A stretch of 64,000 bases of DNA from Buchnera aphidicola (Aphis aurantii) (GCF_039388985.1 NZ_CP135021.1:310001-374000), one strand, 5' to 3'; shown: positions 44,042 through 54,582, counted from the stretch's first letter. Translations and numbers: made by a program. The notes: generated by a model not told the origin, from the letters alone.

Positions 44042-45607
44042 ATGGATTTTTTTTTAGAACCGTCAACTTGGGCCGGCTTATTAACACTAGTTGTTTTAGA
44101 AGTAGTTTTAGGAATTGATAACTTAATTTTTGTAGCTATTTTATCAGAAAAATTACCACCTAATCAAAGAGATAAAGCACGTTTAATTGGTTTAGGGCTT
44201 GCATTAATAATGAGATTAGGTTTGTTATCATTCATATCTTGGATTGTCACTTTAACGAGTCCTATTGTTAATAACAGATTATTTACTTTATCAGTACGTG
44301 ATTTAATTTTGCTTATGGGCGGGTTGTTTTTATTATTTAAAGCAACAATTGAACTTCATGAGAGATTAGAAAATAAAGATCATGAAAATTCAGAAAATAA
44401 GAATTATGCGAGTTTTTGGGCTGTAGTAATTCAAATCGTTGTATTAGACGCAGTTTTTTCACTAGATGCTATTATTACAGCGGTGGGTATCGTTAATCAG
44501 TTGTTTATTATGATGATCGCAGTAATATTAGCTGCAATACTTATGTTATTTGCTTCAAAAGCATTAACTAATTTTATTAATCTACACCAAACTGTTGTAG
44601 TTTTATGTCTTAGTTTTTTATTAATGATTGGTTTTAGTTTAGTTTCAGAAGCGCTAAAATTTTATATTCCTAAAGGATATTTATATGCAGCAATAGGATT
44701 TTCAATTTTAATTGAAATATTTAATCAAATAGCTCGACATAATTTTATGAAAAATCAATCTAGAAAACCTATGAGACAAAGAGCTGCTGAAGCAATTTTA
44801 CGACTAATGGTAAGAGAAAAAAATAAACATAAAAATCAATCAAATAAACCATCAAACAAAAACACGAAAATTTCGATAAAACCTGCGCTAGAAACAGAAA
44901 CATTTAAAGATGAAGAAAAATATATGATTAATGGAGTCCTTACTTTAGCAGGACGTTCAATTAAAAGTATTATGACACCAAGAAGTAATATATCTTGGGT
45001 GAATACAGAAAAAAACACTAATGAAATTCGTACTCAGTTGTTAGATACACCTCATAGTTTATTTCCAGTTTGTAAAGGTGAACTAGATGAAATTATCGGT
45101 ATTGTTCGTGCTAAAGAATTATTAGTTGCTATTGAAAAAAATATCGATGTTTGCAAGTTTGCTTCTCAAATACCACCAATAATTATCCCTGATACTCTTG
45201 ATCCTATTAATTTGCTAGGAGTACTTCGAAGAGCTCAAGGAAGTTTTGTAATTATTAGTAATGAATTTGGTGTAGTACAAGGTCTCATTACTCCTTTAGA
45301 TGTTTTAGAAGCTATAGCTGGAGAATTTCCAGATGCAGATGAAACACCTGATATTATAAAAGAAAAAAATAGCTGGCTAGTTAAAGGTGAAACAGACTTA
45401 CATTCATTGCAACAATTATTAAATACAAGAGAACTCATTAAAGAAAATGATTGTGCTTCTTTAGGAGGTTTATTAATCGCTCAAAATGGTCGATTACCTA
45501 TTCCAGGAGAAATTATTAATATTAATTTATTTTCTTTCCATATTGTTCAAGCGACAGAGTATCGTATTGATTTAGTTCGAATTATTAAACATGATAATAT
45601 TAATTAA
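44042..45607 (+). CDS. yoaE: TerC family membrane protein with CBS and CorC domains
   Basis: An inner-membrane TerC domain (about residues 1-240, seven hydrophobic segments) carries conserved acidic sites [11 protein letters not shown] and [16 protein letters not shown] cytosolic CBS pair (about 290-420; [26 protein letters not shown]) and a CorC/HlyC-like C-terminal domain follow. It has 521 residues, close to E. coli YoaE. Members are thought to export metal ions (manganese in some), but the role of this one is not settled. A GGAG ribosome binding site lies 8 bases before the ATG. Confidence 0.92.
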   Translation: MDFFLEPSTWAGLLTLVVLEVVLGIDNLIFVAILSEKLPPNQRDKARLIGLGLALIMRLGLLSFISWIVTLTSPIVNNRLFTLSVRDLILLMGGLFLLFKATIELHERLENKDHENSENKNYASFWAVVIQIVVLDAVFSLDAIITAVGIVNQLFIMMIAVILAAILMLFASKALTNFINLHQTVVVLCLSFLLMIGFSLVSEALKFYIPKGYLYAAIGFSILIEIFNQIARHNFMKNQSRKPMRQRAAEAILRLMVREKNKHKNQSNKPSNKNTKISIKPALETETFKDEEKYMINGVLTLAGRSIKSIMTPRSNISWVNTEKNTNEIRTQLLDTPHSLFPVCKGELDEIIGIVRAKELLVAIEKNIDVCKFASQIPPIIIPDTLDPINLLGVLRRAQGSFVIISNEFGVVQGLITPLDVLEAIAGEFPDADETPDIIKEKNSWLVKGETDLHSLQQLLNTRELIKENDCASLGGLLIAQNGRLPIPGEIININLFSFHIVQATEYRIDLVRIIKHDNIN

Positions 45608-45685
45608 ACTAATACATTAAAATAATTTCAATTTTTTAAAACAATCTATTTTAAAACAAATAAATTTTTAAATATTGAGAAAAGT

Positions 45686-46360
45686 ATGCCTAATATAATT
45701 TTAGCGATTGATACTTCAATTAATTATTGTTCGGTAGCTATATATAATAAAAAAAAAATACATGAATTATCAGATCGGTCTAATAAAGAACATAATATTA
45801 AAATATTACCAATGATTCAAAAAATATTATTACTTTCAAATATAAAACTTAAAGAACTTAATTATATAGCTTTTTCAAAGGGACCAGGTAATTTTACTGG
45901 AATACGAATTTCAATGGGAATCGCGCAAAGTTTGTCATTTAGTTTGAAAATTCCAATTTTAGGAATTTCAACTCTAGCTATTATAGCGGAAAAAGCATGG
46001 CGAAAATATCATCAAAAAAAAATACTTATTGCTATACATGCTGGGTCTAATCAAATATATTGGGCGCAATATATTAAAAATAATAAATTTTTATGGACCG
46101 GAGAACAAACAGAATCTTTAATTCAATGTAATAAAATTAAAGAAAAAATACAACACTTAACAAGTGAATGGCTACTTGTTGGTGATGGATGGGAAAAAAT
46201 TTATTATCAAAACCTATTCAAATTTAAACAAAATAAAATTATATCACCTAATGCAAAAGATATAATTCCATTCGCTTTGTTTAATATAAAAAATAATGCT
46301 TTTGTCCACGCTACGGAAGTGACTCCTAACTATTTAAATAATATTTTTTTTAATAAATAA
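45686..46360 (+). CDS. tsaB: tRNA t6A modification protein TsaB
   Basis: Non-catalytic partner (formerly YeaZ) of TsaD and TsaE in making t6A37 on tRNAs that read ANN codons. It starts ILAIDTSINYCSVAI (actin-like fold), with GPGNFTGIRISMGIAQSL the family signature near residue 70. It has 224 residues. A hairpin after the stop separates it from the convergent minE. Confidence 0.94.
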   Translation: MPNIILAIDTSINYCSVAIYNKKKIHELSDRSNKEHNIKILPMIQKILLLSNIKLKELNYIAFSKGPGNFTGIRISMGIAQSLSFSLKIPILGISTLAIIAEKAWRKYHQKKILIAIHAGSNQIYWAQYIKNNKFLWTGEQTESLIQCNKIKEKIQHLTSEWLLVGDGWEKIYYQNLFKFKQNKIISPNAKDIIPFALFNIKNNAFVHATEVTPNYLNNIFFNK

Positions 46361-46385
46361 AAAACGTTCAAATATAAATAAAACT

Positions 46386-46418
46386 CAATACTGAAATACT
46401 AAAGATACTTCAGTATTG
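46386..46418. terminator. Bidirectional hairpin between tsaB and minE
   Basis: A 10-bp perfect stem (CAATACTGAA / TTCAGTATTG) with a 13-base loop, in the 133-base spacer between two convergent genes; it could end transcripts from both sides. Confidence 0.6.
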
Positions 46419-46493
46419 ATCTAGCTATTATAATATATAATATAGATTGAATTTGATAAATTATTTTAATTTTTATATAATTGTTTTAAATTA

Positions 46494-46745
46494 TCATTCT
46501 GGCAAAACAACATTTAACTCTAATATAGAAATTTCTTCATTTTTTTGTTCTAATTGTATGGTTACCATATTAGGTTCTATATTTACATATTTACAAATTA
46601 CAGAAAGTATTTCACGTTTTAATTGTGGAAAATAATCTGGTTCATTTTGAAATTTTCTTCGTTCTGCCACAATAATTTGTAATCTTTCTTTAGCCACATG
46701 AGCAGTATTTTTGTTCCGGGATAAAAAAAAATCTAATAAAGCCAT
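46494..46745 (-). CDS. minE: Cell division topological factor MinE
   Basis: 83-residue regulator that drives MinCD oscillation. The membrane-targeting N-terminus [10 protein letters not shown], the MinD-contact helix [12 protein letters not shown] and the dimerisation domain [11 protein letters not shown] are all present. Five C-terminal residues of E. coli MinE are missing. It is the last gene of minCDE, 2 bases after minD. Confidence 0.97.
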   Translation of the reverse strand: MALLDFFLSRNKNTAHVAKERLQIIVAERRKFQNEPDYFPQLKREILSVICKYVNIEPNMVTIQLEQKNEEISILELNVVLPE

Positions 46746-46747
46746 GT

Positions 46748-47560
46748 CTATCTCCAGAATAAACGTCGTAAAAAACTTTTTTTTTCTTCTTCAATAAAGC
46801 GAAATTTATGAGTTTCACCTAATAATCGATTTACTGTATCAAAATAAGCATGCCCTGCATTAGAGGTATTATCTAAAATCACAGATTCTCCTTGATTTGA
46901 TGCTCGTAATACAGAAGTATCTTCAGGAATCACACCAATAATAGGTATTCGAAGTATTTCTAAAACATCGTTCATACTTAACATTTCACCATTTTTTACG
47001 CGTGTTGGATTGTAACGTGTTAATAAAAGATGCTCTTTAATAGGAGTATTATTCTGCTCAGATCTTTTGGATTTAGATGATATAATTCCTAATATTCGAT
47101 CGGAATCGCGTACTGAAGAAACTTCTGGATTTGTAGTAATAATCGCTTCATCTGCAAAATATAATGATAAAATAGCGCCTTTCTCAATTCCAGCTGGCGA
47201 ATCACAAATAATAAAATCAAAATCCATTTTTATTAATTCATTTAAAACTTTTTCAACTCCAACATACGTTAGAGCTTCTTTATCTCGAGTTTGAGATGCT
47301 GGTAAAATAAATAAATTTTTTGTTTTTTTATCTTTAATCAAAGCTTGATTAATTTTTGCTTCACCTTGAATTACATTAACAAAATCATATACTACTCTAC
47401 GTTCACATCCCATAATCAAATCTAAATTTCTTAAACCTATATCAAAATCTATAACAACAGTTTTTTTCCCTTTTTTTGCCAAACCAGTTGCAATAGCAGC
47501 ACTTGAAGTAGTTTTACCTACACCTCCCTTCCCTGAAGTAACTACAATAATCCGTGTCAT
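46748..47560 (-). CDS. minD: Septum site-determining ATPase MinD
   Basis: Membrane-cycling ATPase of the Min system. The deviant Walker A is [12 protein letters not shown] near residue 10, the A' region is [13 protein letters not shown] and Walker B is [13 protein letters not shown]. The C-terminal membrane-targeting helix [11 protein letters not shown] is intact. It has 270 residues. The gene lies 23 bases after minC and 2 bases before minE. Confidence 0.98.
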   Translation of the reverse strand: MTRIIVVTSGKGGVGKTTSSAAIATGLAKKGKKTVVIDFDIGLRNLDLIMGCERRVVYDFVNVIQGEAKINQALIKDKKTKNLFILPASQTRDKEALTYVGVEKVLNELIKMDFDFIICDSPAGIEKGAILSLYFADEAIITTNPEVSSVRDSDRILGIISSKSKRSEQNNTPIKEHLLLTRYNPTRVKNGEMLSMNDVLEILRIPIIGVIPEDTSVLRASNQGESVILDNTSNAGHAYFDTVNRLLGETHKFRFIEEEKKSFLRRLFWR

Positions 47561-47583
47561 ATAAACAGTTCCTAAAAATACAC

Positions 47584-48333
47584 TTAACTAAGAGAATTTA
47601 TAGTTAAAACTTTATTACTTAAATAAATTTGAGCAGATTTTCCAATAAATTTTAATGGTATTTGATCTGATAACCAATATTCACCAGATATTGATAATAA
47701 TTCAGCAAACAATGCTGTGCAAAATATATTACTAGTTATATCTCCATTAGCTCCTGCAAGCACTCTTCCTCGAACTGATCCATAAATATGAATATTTCCA
47801 TCAGCAACTAATTCAGCTCCAGCACTTACATTATTAGTAACTATTAAATCAGAATATTTAGCATATATTTTTTGACCTGAACGAACAGGAGTATTTATAA
47901 TATGTGTTTTTTCTATTTTTTTTATTGTTTTTTTTGTTGTTTTATCATTTTTATTTTCGCAATTATATTTTTTATAAAAAAAACTAATATTTTGATTAAT
48001 ATTATTTGTTATATTTTTTATCTTTTCTCCTTCTAACAAAATAGGTAAACCTGAATTAATAATAATTTTTTTCATATAGTCATCTGAACAACCAGTGACA
48101 CCTACAATAAACAAACTATGTGAAATAATAACTTCTTGTATTCTTCCCCAACTTGTTTGATTTAATGATAAATGTGATACATTAAGAATAATAGGTGCAT
48201 TTTTAAAAAATTGAGGATATTCTTGAACTTTTTTATATAATGACTTATTAATTAAGTCTATATTATTACTCTTTAGGTATAATACTAATAATGTGAAATT
48301 ACTACCTTTTATTTCAATAGACGTTTTTTGCAT
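47584..48333 (-). CDS. minC: Septum formation inhibitor MinC
   Basis: Blocks FtsZ rings away from mid-cell. The N-terminal FtsZ-inhibiting domain covers about residues 1-115. A Lys/Asn-rich linker (about 116-145) follows, and then the C-terminal beta-helix with GAELVADGNIHIYGSVRGRVLAG-type residues and the MinD-contact segment. It has 249 residues against 231 in E. coli, with the extra length in the linker. It is first of the minCDE operon. Confidence 0.95.
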   Translation of the reverse strand: MQKTSIEIKGSNFTLLVLYLKSNNIDLINKSLYKKVQEYPQFFKNAPIILNVSHLSLNQTSWGRIQEVIISHSLFIVGVTGCSDDYMKKIIINSGLPILLEGEKIKNITNNINQNISFFYKKYNCENKNDKTTKKTIKKIEKTHIINTPVRSGQKIYAKYSDLIVTNNVSAGAELVADGNIHIYGSVRGRVLAGANGDITSNIFCTALFAELLSISGEYWLSDQIPLKFIGKSAQIYLSNKVLTINSLS

Positions 48334-48593
48334 ATATATTGCTCAATAATTTATATTTATATGCATATTACATTTACATGTATGATCTTTTAAAAAACTA
48401 ATAATGATAAATTCAATTGAATTATAATATAAATATCATTTTATAACAATTTCTATTTTTTACAGTTTTTAGATAATTAGCAATATTTAACTACTATTAT
48501 ATAATATAGTATATAATATAAATTTTTATTAAAGTTCTAATTAATAAAAAATATTAAATATTTTTATAAAAATTAATAAGGAAAATCAAAATC

Positions 48594-49610
48594 TTGTTAT
48601 TTTCTCAAAATAGCCAAATAATACTACGTTATCAAAATATTTTTAAAAATAAAAAAATTTTTTTTTCAGGAAATATACAAGATACATTACCTCAATATTT
48701 ATCTAGTATAGAAACCAGTCTACATCTTAGTAATATAAATAATAATTTTTATGAAAATAAAAAAAATGCAATCGATAAATTTCATATATATTATGATTTA
48801 CTGATTTCAGAAAAAATCGTAAAAAATTATAATACGATGATTTACTATTGGCCCAAAAATAAATCCGAAGCAAAATTCCAACTATATAATCTATTATCTT
48901 GCTGTTCTATTGGCACTGAAATTTTTATTGTGGGAAAAAATTCAAGCGGTGTAAAAAGTGCACCAAAAATATTAAAAAAATGGGTGAATTTAAAAAAAAT
49001 AGAAAGTGCAAAACATTCTGTTTTATTTTCAGGATTTCTTAAATATAAAACAAAGTTTATATTACAAGATTTTTTTAAAACACATATTTGGAAAAATTTA
49101 TATATCAAATGTTTACCAGGAGTTTTTGGTTATAAAAAAATAGATATAGGCAGTCAATTACTTGCTTCTACTTTTTCTAAAAATATTAACGGTGAAATCC
49201 TAGATTTAGGATGCGGATCAGGATTTTTATCAACATGTATATTAAAAAAATCAAAAAACTCTTTTCTCACTATGGTGGATAATCAAGTATCCTCAATAAT
49301 ATCAACTCAAGAAACGTTGCTTTCTAATAAACTAACAGCTAAAGTTTTTTTAAGTAATATTTACTCAAATATATCTAATAAATTTGATTTAATCATATCA
49401 AATCCACCATTTCATAATGATTTAAAATTAAATTTTAATATAATTAAAAATATTATAAGTGATTCTTCAAAATATTTAAAAAAAAGAGGGGAACTAAGAT
49501 TTGTTGTAAATAACTGTTTTAATTATGATGATCTTTTAAGAAAAAAATTTAAGAAATTTAATATTATTAAAAAAACAAATTTATTTAAAGTTTATCAAGG
49601 TTTATTTTAA
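48594..49610 (+). CDS. rsmC: 16S rRNA m2G1207 methyltransferase RsmC
   Basis: SAM-dependent methyltransferase acting on 30S subunits. The N-terminal half has YYWPKNKSEAKFQLYNLL and the C-terminal half has the SAM motif ILDLGCGSGFLS and the catalytic motif ISNPPFH. It has 338 residues. The best start is TTG at 48594, with AAGGA 11 bases upstream; it gives MLFSQNSQIILRY, matching the E. coli N-terminus. The stop codon abuts the 3' end of tRNA-Leu on the other strand. Confidence 0.93.
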   Translation: MLFSQNSQIILRYQNIFKNKKIFFSGNIQDTLPQYLSSIETSLHLSNINNNFYENKKNAIDKFHIYYDLLISEKIVKNYNTMIYYWPKNKSEAKFQLYNLLSCCSIGTEIFIVGKNSSGVKSAPKILKKWVNLKKIESAKHSVLFSGFLKYKTKFILQDFFKTHIWKNLYIKCLPGVFGYKKIDIGSQLLASTFSKNINGEILDLGCGSGFLSTCILKKSKNSFLTMVDNQVSSIISTQETLLSNKLTAKVFLSNIYSNISNKFDLIISNPPFHNDLKLNFNIIKNIISDSSKYLKKRGELRFVVNNCFNYDDLLRKKFKKFNIIKKTNLFKVYQGLF

Positions 49611-49698
49611 TGGTACCCGGAGCGGGACTTGAACCCGCAAAGCTTTTAAAGCCGAGGGATTTTAAGTCCCTTGTGTCTACCAATTTCACCATCCGGGC
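49611..49698 (-). tRNA. tRNA-Leu (UAA)
   Basis: On the minus strand it begins GCCCGGATGGTGAAATTGG and ends TCCGGGTACCA. The anticodon stem GGGAC/TCCC frames a TTAAAA loop with anticodon TAA. It has a long variable arm and a TTCAAGTCCCG T arm. CCA is encoded. It follows tRNA-Cys, as in the E. coli cysT-leuZ pair. Confidence 0.96.
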
Positions 49699-49707
49699 TT
49701 TTTTTAT

Positions 49708-49778
49708 AGGCGTATCCCGGAATCGAACCGGGTTATACGGATTTGCAATCCGCTACATAGCCAATCTGTCAACACGCC
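49708..49778 (-). tRNA. tRNA-Cys (GCA)
   Basis: On the minus strand it begins GGCGTGTTGACAGATTGGC, with anticodon GCA in GGATTGCAAATCC, the T arm CCGGTTCGATTCCGG, and acceptor end ATACGCC with discriminator T. The next bases read AT, so CCA is not encoded. It lies 9 bases before tRNA-Leu in the same transcript. Confidence 0.95.
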
Positions 49779-49885
49779 GTTATAGTGTTCATTATAGAAA
49801 AAAAAACATAAAATTACAAATAAAATTTTATAAATATAAAAATATTTATATAAAAAAGTTTGAATAAAATAAAAAAATTGTCTTT

Positions 49886-49904
49886 ACATTCGGTAAGAGA
49901 ATGT
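49886..49904 (+). other. Small hairpin upstream of tRNA-Ser
   Basis: A 6-bp stem (ACATTC / GAATGT) with a 7-base loop in the 213-base spacer between the divergent tRNA-Cys and tRNA-Ser genes. The spacer otherwise looks featureless; both tRNA promoters must be in it. Confidence 0.3.
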
Positions 49905-49991
49905 TTTAAAATCATTAATTGAAATATTTTAATGTAAATTCGAAATAATTAATAAAAAAAATATATTCAAAAATTATTATATCGATAGCTT

Positions 49992-50076
49992 GGAGAGGTG
50001 GCCGAGTGGTTTAAGGCAGCGGTCTTGAAAACCGCCGATGAGAAATCATCCGAGAGTTCGAATCTCTCTCTCTCCG
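49992..50076 (+). tRNA. tRNA-Ser (UGA)
   Basis: Begins GGAGAGGTGGCCGAGTGG; anticodon TGA in GGTCTTGAAAACC; long variable arm; T arm GAGTTCGAATCTC; acceptor end TCTCTCC with discriminator G. The next bases are AAA, so CCA is not encoded. Confidence 0.96.
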
Positions 50077-50136
50077 AAAATATTAAATATATAAATTAAC
50101 GAATAATATCTCCTTAAAAAACATCTCTAAAAAAAC

Positions 50137-51162
50137 TTATTGATCAGCAGAAACCTCAATTTCTACACGACGATCAGGTGCTAAACAACTAATTAACAAA
50201 GATCTACTATCTATATCTTTACATACTTGATCAGTTAAAGGATATTGATTCCCCATACCTTGAATATTTATTTTATCTCTAGATATTCCATGAGAAGTAA
50301 AGTAATTTTTAATACTATAAGCACGATCTTCCGATAATTTTTGGTTGTATTCTTTATTACCTATTCTATCTGAATGACCTGAAAGTGTAATATAAATATT
50401 TTTTGATTTAATATTATTTATTTCATCATCGATTTTTTTTAATTTATCGTAAGATACAGGTCTTAATTCTGTGCTATTAAAAGGAAAATTAATATTTTCA
50501 TTAAGTGCAACATATTGTTTGTTAGGTGTTTCAGGAGAATACGATGCAAACATATCATTAATATTAGAATTTCCAAATTTCCATGCAAAGGAAATCACTG
50601 CATCCCCTAAGGTAGGTTTTGATAAACTCATAATTTTTTCAACACTACTTTTCCAAGTATAATCAAATCTAGTAATAAATTGATCATTAAAAATATATTC
50701 AGCACCTAAAGATAAACTAGGAAATAACAAGCTATTTTTACTAAAAATATTTTTTAAATCCTCTTTAGAAGCTAGATTTTCCCAAAACATCATTCCACCT
50801 AATCGAGTATATAATCTAAAATCGTTTGTGATAGGATATGAGAATTTTGTTGAAATCTGGACATGATTAGCCTGTGTATTTTCTTTGGATTTTTGAAACA
50901 TTAAATATGGATAAAATCCAGTTGTATCATTTTCAATTTCTACACCAAAATATGGATTGAATTCATAGCCTAAAAACAATCCGAAAACAGGAACATTGAT
51001 ATTTTGATCATCTTTTAAAGATTGAAGTTCTTTATATTTTAAAAGATTAAAATTAGACCATCCAATTTTTGTACCTAAATACCATCCATCATTACTTTTT
51101 GATTGTACACTACTAACTAAGCTTACTAATAAAACTAAAATAGTAAGAGCTCTTTTTTTCAT
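50137..51162 (-). CDS. ompA: Outer membrane protein OmpA
   Basis: Eight-stranded beta-barrel with a periplasmic peptidoglycan-binding domain. It has a signal peptide ([21 protein letters not shown]) with likely cleavage after about residue 21, then a barrel starting WYLGTKIGW. The OmpA-like C-terminal domain has [21 protein letters not shown] and [10 protein letters not shown]. It has 341 residues. The proline-rich linker of E. coli OmpA is replaced by a short polar stretch near residues 200-215. The cysteines of the C-terminal domain (VCKDID, LISCLAP) are kept. Confidence 0.96.
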   Translation of the reverse strand: MKKRALTILVLLVSLVSSVQSKSNDGWYLGTKIGWSNFNLLKYKELQSLKDDQNINVPVFGLFLGYEFNPYFGVEIENDTTGFYPYLMFQKSKENTQANHVQISTKFSYPITNDFRLYTRLGGMMFWENLASKEDLKNIFSKNSLLFPSLSLGAEYIFNDQFITRFDYTWKSSVEKIMSLSKPTLGDAVISFAWKFGNSNINDMFASYSPETPNKQYVALNENINFPFNSTELRPVSYDKLKKIDDEINNIKSKNIYITLSGHSDRIGNKEYNQKLSEDRAYSIKNYFTSHGISRDKINIQGMGNQYPLTDQVCKDIDSRSLLISCLAPDRRVEIEVSADQ

Positions 51163-51333
51163 TTGAAAACTCCATTTTGAAATAAATTGACAATAATTAA
51201 AATGTAAATAATTTTTAAAATAAATCAGAATCTATTTTATCATATAATAAATATTATATTAATAATATAAATCATAATATCATTATATTTATTTATATTA
51301 TTTATATAATATTTTCTACGATTATGTAAAATT

Positions 51334-52875
51334 TTATTTTTTTTTAATGTTATTAAAATTATTTAAAAAAGATATCCCTAAAAAATATAAACTAGTTAAA
51401 TAAATTATTCCAGTAACAAATAAAATTATAAACAAACGTGCGATTTTATTAAATAAAGAACTAATATCATACAAAGGTATAAAATATAGCATAAAAATTA
51501 AAACAAATGTCATAGAAAATATAGCAATTAATAAACGTAAAATAAAAATTAATTCATTCAACTTGAAATAAATTAGCTTTTTTTGATATAACTTCCAATA
51601 TAATAAAAAAAAATTTACCCACGCAGATATACTAAAAGATAAAGCTAAACCTGCATGCTGAAAATAAAAGATTAAACATGGATTTAAAATTTGTGTAATA
51701 AGTAAAGTAAATAATGAAATACGTGTTGGAATCTTTACTTCTTGAGATGCATAAAAAGCTGTAGACAAAATTTTAACTAAAATAACAGCAACCAAGCCAA
51801 GAGCGTATAATTCTAATGCTTTTTGCGTCATTAAAACATCAAAATTTGTAAATTTTCCATATTGGAATAATATAATAACTAATGGTTTAGAAAGAATAAA
51901 TAATATAATAGCGCTAGGAAAAGATAAAATTAAACCAATCTTCAATCCCCATTGAATTAGTTGTTTGTATTCTATTAACTTATTTTTTGAATAGCTTTTT
52001 GATAGAGATGGAAATAAAACTGTACTTAAAGAAACACCTAGAATACCTATAGGAAATTCAATTAATCTATCAGCGTAATACATCCAAGATATAGAACCAA
52101 CACTTAATAGTGAATTAAAAATAGTATTAAAAATCAAAGAAATTTGATTTGCACAAGAACCAATAAGAGATGGCCATATTTTTTTTAAAAATTTTAAAAA
52201 ACCAATGTTTTTAAAATTTAATTTTGGTATTACTAACATATTTATTTTTGATAAATATGGAAGTTGATATAGAAATTGAAAAATTCCACCTATAATAACA
52301 GACCAGGCCAATATTAAAATTGGAGGTTTTAAAAAATCGTTCAAAAAAAAAGAAAAAATAACAATGGTAATGTTCAAAATACTTGATGCAAATGCAGGAA
52401 TAGAAAAGTAGCCCCAACTATTTAAAATACAAGAACTTAATGAAGATAAAGAAACCAATAAAATATAAGGAAACATAATTTTCAATAAAGTGCAAGATAC
52501 TTGAAATTTTTGAGGTGATTGAATAAAACCAGGAGCACTAAATTTAATTAAATAATGAGAAAATATTATTCCTAATATTGTAATAATAATTAAAAAAACA
52601 ATAATTAAACCTAATAAAGATGAAATAAAATTTTTAAGATATTTTATTTCTTTAGTTGATTTATAACGTATTAAAATAGGAATAAAAGACTGTGAAAAAG
52701 CACCTTCAAAAAATAATCTACGTAATAAATTCGGAATTTTAAAAGCTACGAAAAAAGCATCGGTATAAATAGAAACACCAAAACTATGTGCAATTGTAAG
52801 ATCTCTTAAAAAACCTAATATACGTGATATTAATGTCATAAAACTAAGAGAAAATAAAGATTTCAAAAGATTCAT
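51334..52875 (-). CDS. murJ: Lipid II flippase MurJ
   Basis: MOP-superfamily membrane protein (formerly MviN) that flips lipid II across the inner membrane for peptidoglycan assembly. It has 513 residues and about 14 predicted membrane segments. The N-terminal segments read RILGFLRDLTIAHSFG and DAFFVAFKIPNLLRRLFFEGAFSQSFIP (shown in part), which are typical. The gene is intact, consistent with retained wall synthesis. It is divergent from pyrC with 147 bases between them. Confidence 0.95.
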   Translation of the reverse strand: MNLLKSLFSLSFMTLISRILGFLRDLTIAHSFGVSIYTDAFFVAFKIPNLLRRLFFEGAFSQSFIPILIRYKSTKEIKYLKNFISSLLGLIIVFLIIITILGIIFSHYLIKFSAPGFIQSPQKFQVSCTLLKIMFPYILLVSLSSLSSCILNSWGYFSIPAFASSILNITIVIFSFFLNDFLKPPILILAWSVIIGGIFQFLYQLPYLSKINMLVIPKLNFKNIGFLKFLKKIWPSLIGSCANQISLIFNTIFNSLLSVGSISWMYYADRLIEFPIGILGVSLSTVLFPSLSKSYSKNKLIEYKQLIQWGLKIGLILSFPSAIILFILSKPLVIILFQYGKFTNFDVLMTQKALELYALGLVAVILVKILSTAFYASQEVKIPTRISLFTLLITQILNPCLIFYFQHAGLALSFSISAWVNFFLLYWKLYQKKLIYFKLNELIFILRLLIAIFSMTFVLIFMLYFIPLYDISSLFNKIARLFIILFVTGIIYLTSLYFLGISFLNNFNNIKKK

Positions 52876-53022
52876 CTTAAATTAACCTAAATAGATTGAA
52901 TATTATAATCTCAATTGATAAAGATTATTTGTTTAAAAAATTAATAAAATTTTCTTGCGTATCAAATATTTCACATGCTATAAAAGTTTTTATTTACTAT
53001 TAAACAACTACTTACTAAACAA

Positions 53023-54063
53023 ATGTCTTCTTTTAAAAAAATAAAAATAATTAAACCTGATGATTGCCATGTTCATCTTCGAGATGAAAAAATTTTAAAA
53101 AAAGTTTTAAGATATACTGAAAGATTTTATCAACGAGCAATCATCATGCCTAATCTTGATAAACCTATCATAGATTGTAAAAAAGCTATCGCTTATAAAA
53201 GTAGAATTATGGATTTATCTAAAAATACTAAATTTGAACCATTAATGACTTGTTATTTAACAAAAGATACTTCTTTAAATGAACTAAAAAATGGTTTTTT
53301 TAACAAAATATTTATAGGAGCAAAATTATATCCCAATCAATCCACTACAAACTCTAAAACAAATATAAATAATCTTAGTGAAATTTTTCATATATTAGAA
53401 CTAATGCAAAAAATAAAAATGCCATTACTAATTCATGGAGAAGAAAATCACTTTAATATTGATATTTATGATCGAGAAGCTCAATTTATTGATAAAACTT
53501 TAGTGCCGTTAAGAAAAATATTTCCAGAATTAAAAATAATATTAGAACATATTACCACTAAAGAAGCAGTGTCTTATATTAAAGAAGCTAATTCATCGTA
53601 TTTAGCAGGAACAATTACACCACATCATTTAATGCTAAATAGAAACAATATGTTTTTTGGTGGAATTCAGCCTCATTTATATTGTTTACCTATTTTAAAA
53701 AGAAAAATACACCAAAATTCTCTTAAAAAAGCTATATCTGATGGAAATAAAAATTTTTTTTTAGGCAGTGATAGTGCTCCACATCTTTACACGAATAAAA
53801 TTAATCCGTTAGGATGCGCAGGAATATTTAATGCCCCATCATCTCTATTATGTTATGTGACTATATTTGAAGAAATGAAAGCATTAAAATATTTGGAATC
53901 TTTTTGCTCAAAAAACGGAGCAAATTTTTATAATATCCCTATAAATAAAGAAAGTATTACATTAATTAAAAAACCATCTAAAATTTTAGAAAAAATCAAT
54001 ATTGGAAAAAATTTTATTTCACCTTTTTTATCTGGTGAAATATTACACTGGTCTATTCTTTAA
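53023..54063 (+). CDS. pyrC: Dihydroorotase
   Basis: Zinc amidohydrolase of pyrimidine synthesis that forms dihydroorotate. The metal ligands are in DDCHVHLRD near residue 15, the carboxylated lysine in GAKLYPNQ near residue 100, histidines in LLIHGE and LEHITTKE, and the catalytic aspartate in GSDSAPH. It has 346 residues. The usual Trp of DDWHxH is Cys here (DDCHVH); it is not a metal ligand. It converges on flgN. Confidence 0.97.
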   Translation: MSSFKKIKIIKPDDCHVHLRDEKILKKVLRYTERFYQRAIIMPNLDKPIIDCKKAIAYKSRIMDLSKNTKFEPLMTCYLTKDTSLNELKNGFFNKIFIGAKLYPNQSTTNSKTNINNLSEIFHILELMQKIKMPLLIHGEENHFNIDIYDREAQFIDKTLVPLRKIFPELKIILEHITTKEAVSYIKEANSSYLAGTITPHHLMLNRNNMFFGGIQPHLYCLPILKRKIHQNSLKKAISDGNKNFFLGSDSAPHLYTNKINPLGCAGIFNAPSSLLCYVTIFEEMKALKYLESFCSKNGANFYNIPINKESITLIKKPSKILEKINIGKNFISPFLSGEILHWSIL

Positions 54064-54126
54064 ATTTGATTTGTTCTTTAAAATTAACATGATTGAGAAA
54101 ATGTTTATTTTTTTTTAATGTCTTTT

Positions 54127-54525
54127 TTAATTTCCATGCAGATCATAAGTAACTTTTTTATTAAAAGATTTATAAAAATTTAAAAAAGTTTGATTTAAAT
54201 AAAATTTATGTTTTATTAGTATTTTATTTTTATAGTTTCTTTTGTTTAACAATATACATTTATTTATTATTTTTTTTAGAAAATAGTTTAATTCAGTGTG
54301 TTGGGCATAAGGAGGAAAAACATTATAAGTTTTTTCAAGATATAGCTGTGTTTTTTTTAAATTGTTTAACTTATTTAAAAAATCATGTTTTTTTGATATT
54401 ATATCTGATAATTTTTTTACATCAGTTTTACTGTTTAATAAAATTATATACTCTTTTCGTATTATTTCGTCTAATGATAACAAAGTATCATCTATTTCTT
54501 TCAAAATTTTCACTAATTTTTTCAT
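54127..54525 (-). CDS. flgN: Flagellar chaperone FlgN
   Basis: Export chaperone for hook-filament junction proteins FlgK and FlgL. The 132-residue protein is helical and Lys/Asn/Leu-rich, with weak overall conservation. The assignment rests on size, the C-terminal TYDLHGN (compare E. coli LYGANGQ) and position after flgA, as in enterics. It is much diverged. flgM, which lies between flgA and flgN in E. coli, is missing. Confidence 0.8.
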   Translation of the reverse strand: MKKLVKILKEIDDTLLSLDEIIRKEYIILLNSKTDVKKLSDIISKKHDFLNKLNNLKKTQLYLEKTYNVFPPYAQHTELNYFLKKIINKCILLNKRNYKNKILIKHKFYLNQTFLNFYKSFNKKVTYDLHGN

Positions 54526-54582
54526 CGATTACGCTCCTACTTTGTTAAGTATATTTTTTGAAGTAAAATAAAATACAAATTA

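Noticed and set aside
49610..49867. Plus-strand open frame of 85 codons
   Set aside because: It runs through tRNA-Leu and tRNA-Cys on the other strand; its residues are the translated complement of the tRNAs.
54348..54571. Plus-strand frames over flgN
   Set aside because: Phe/Leu-rich shadows of the Lys/Asn-rich flgN; no ribosome binding site.
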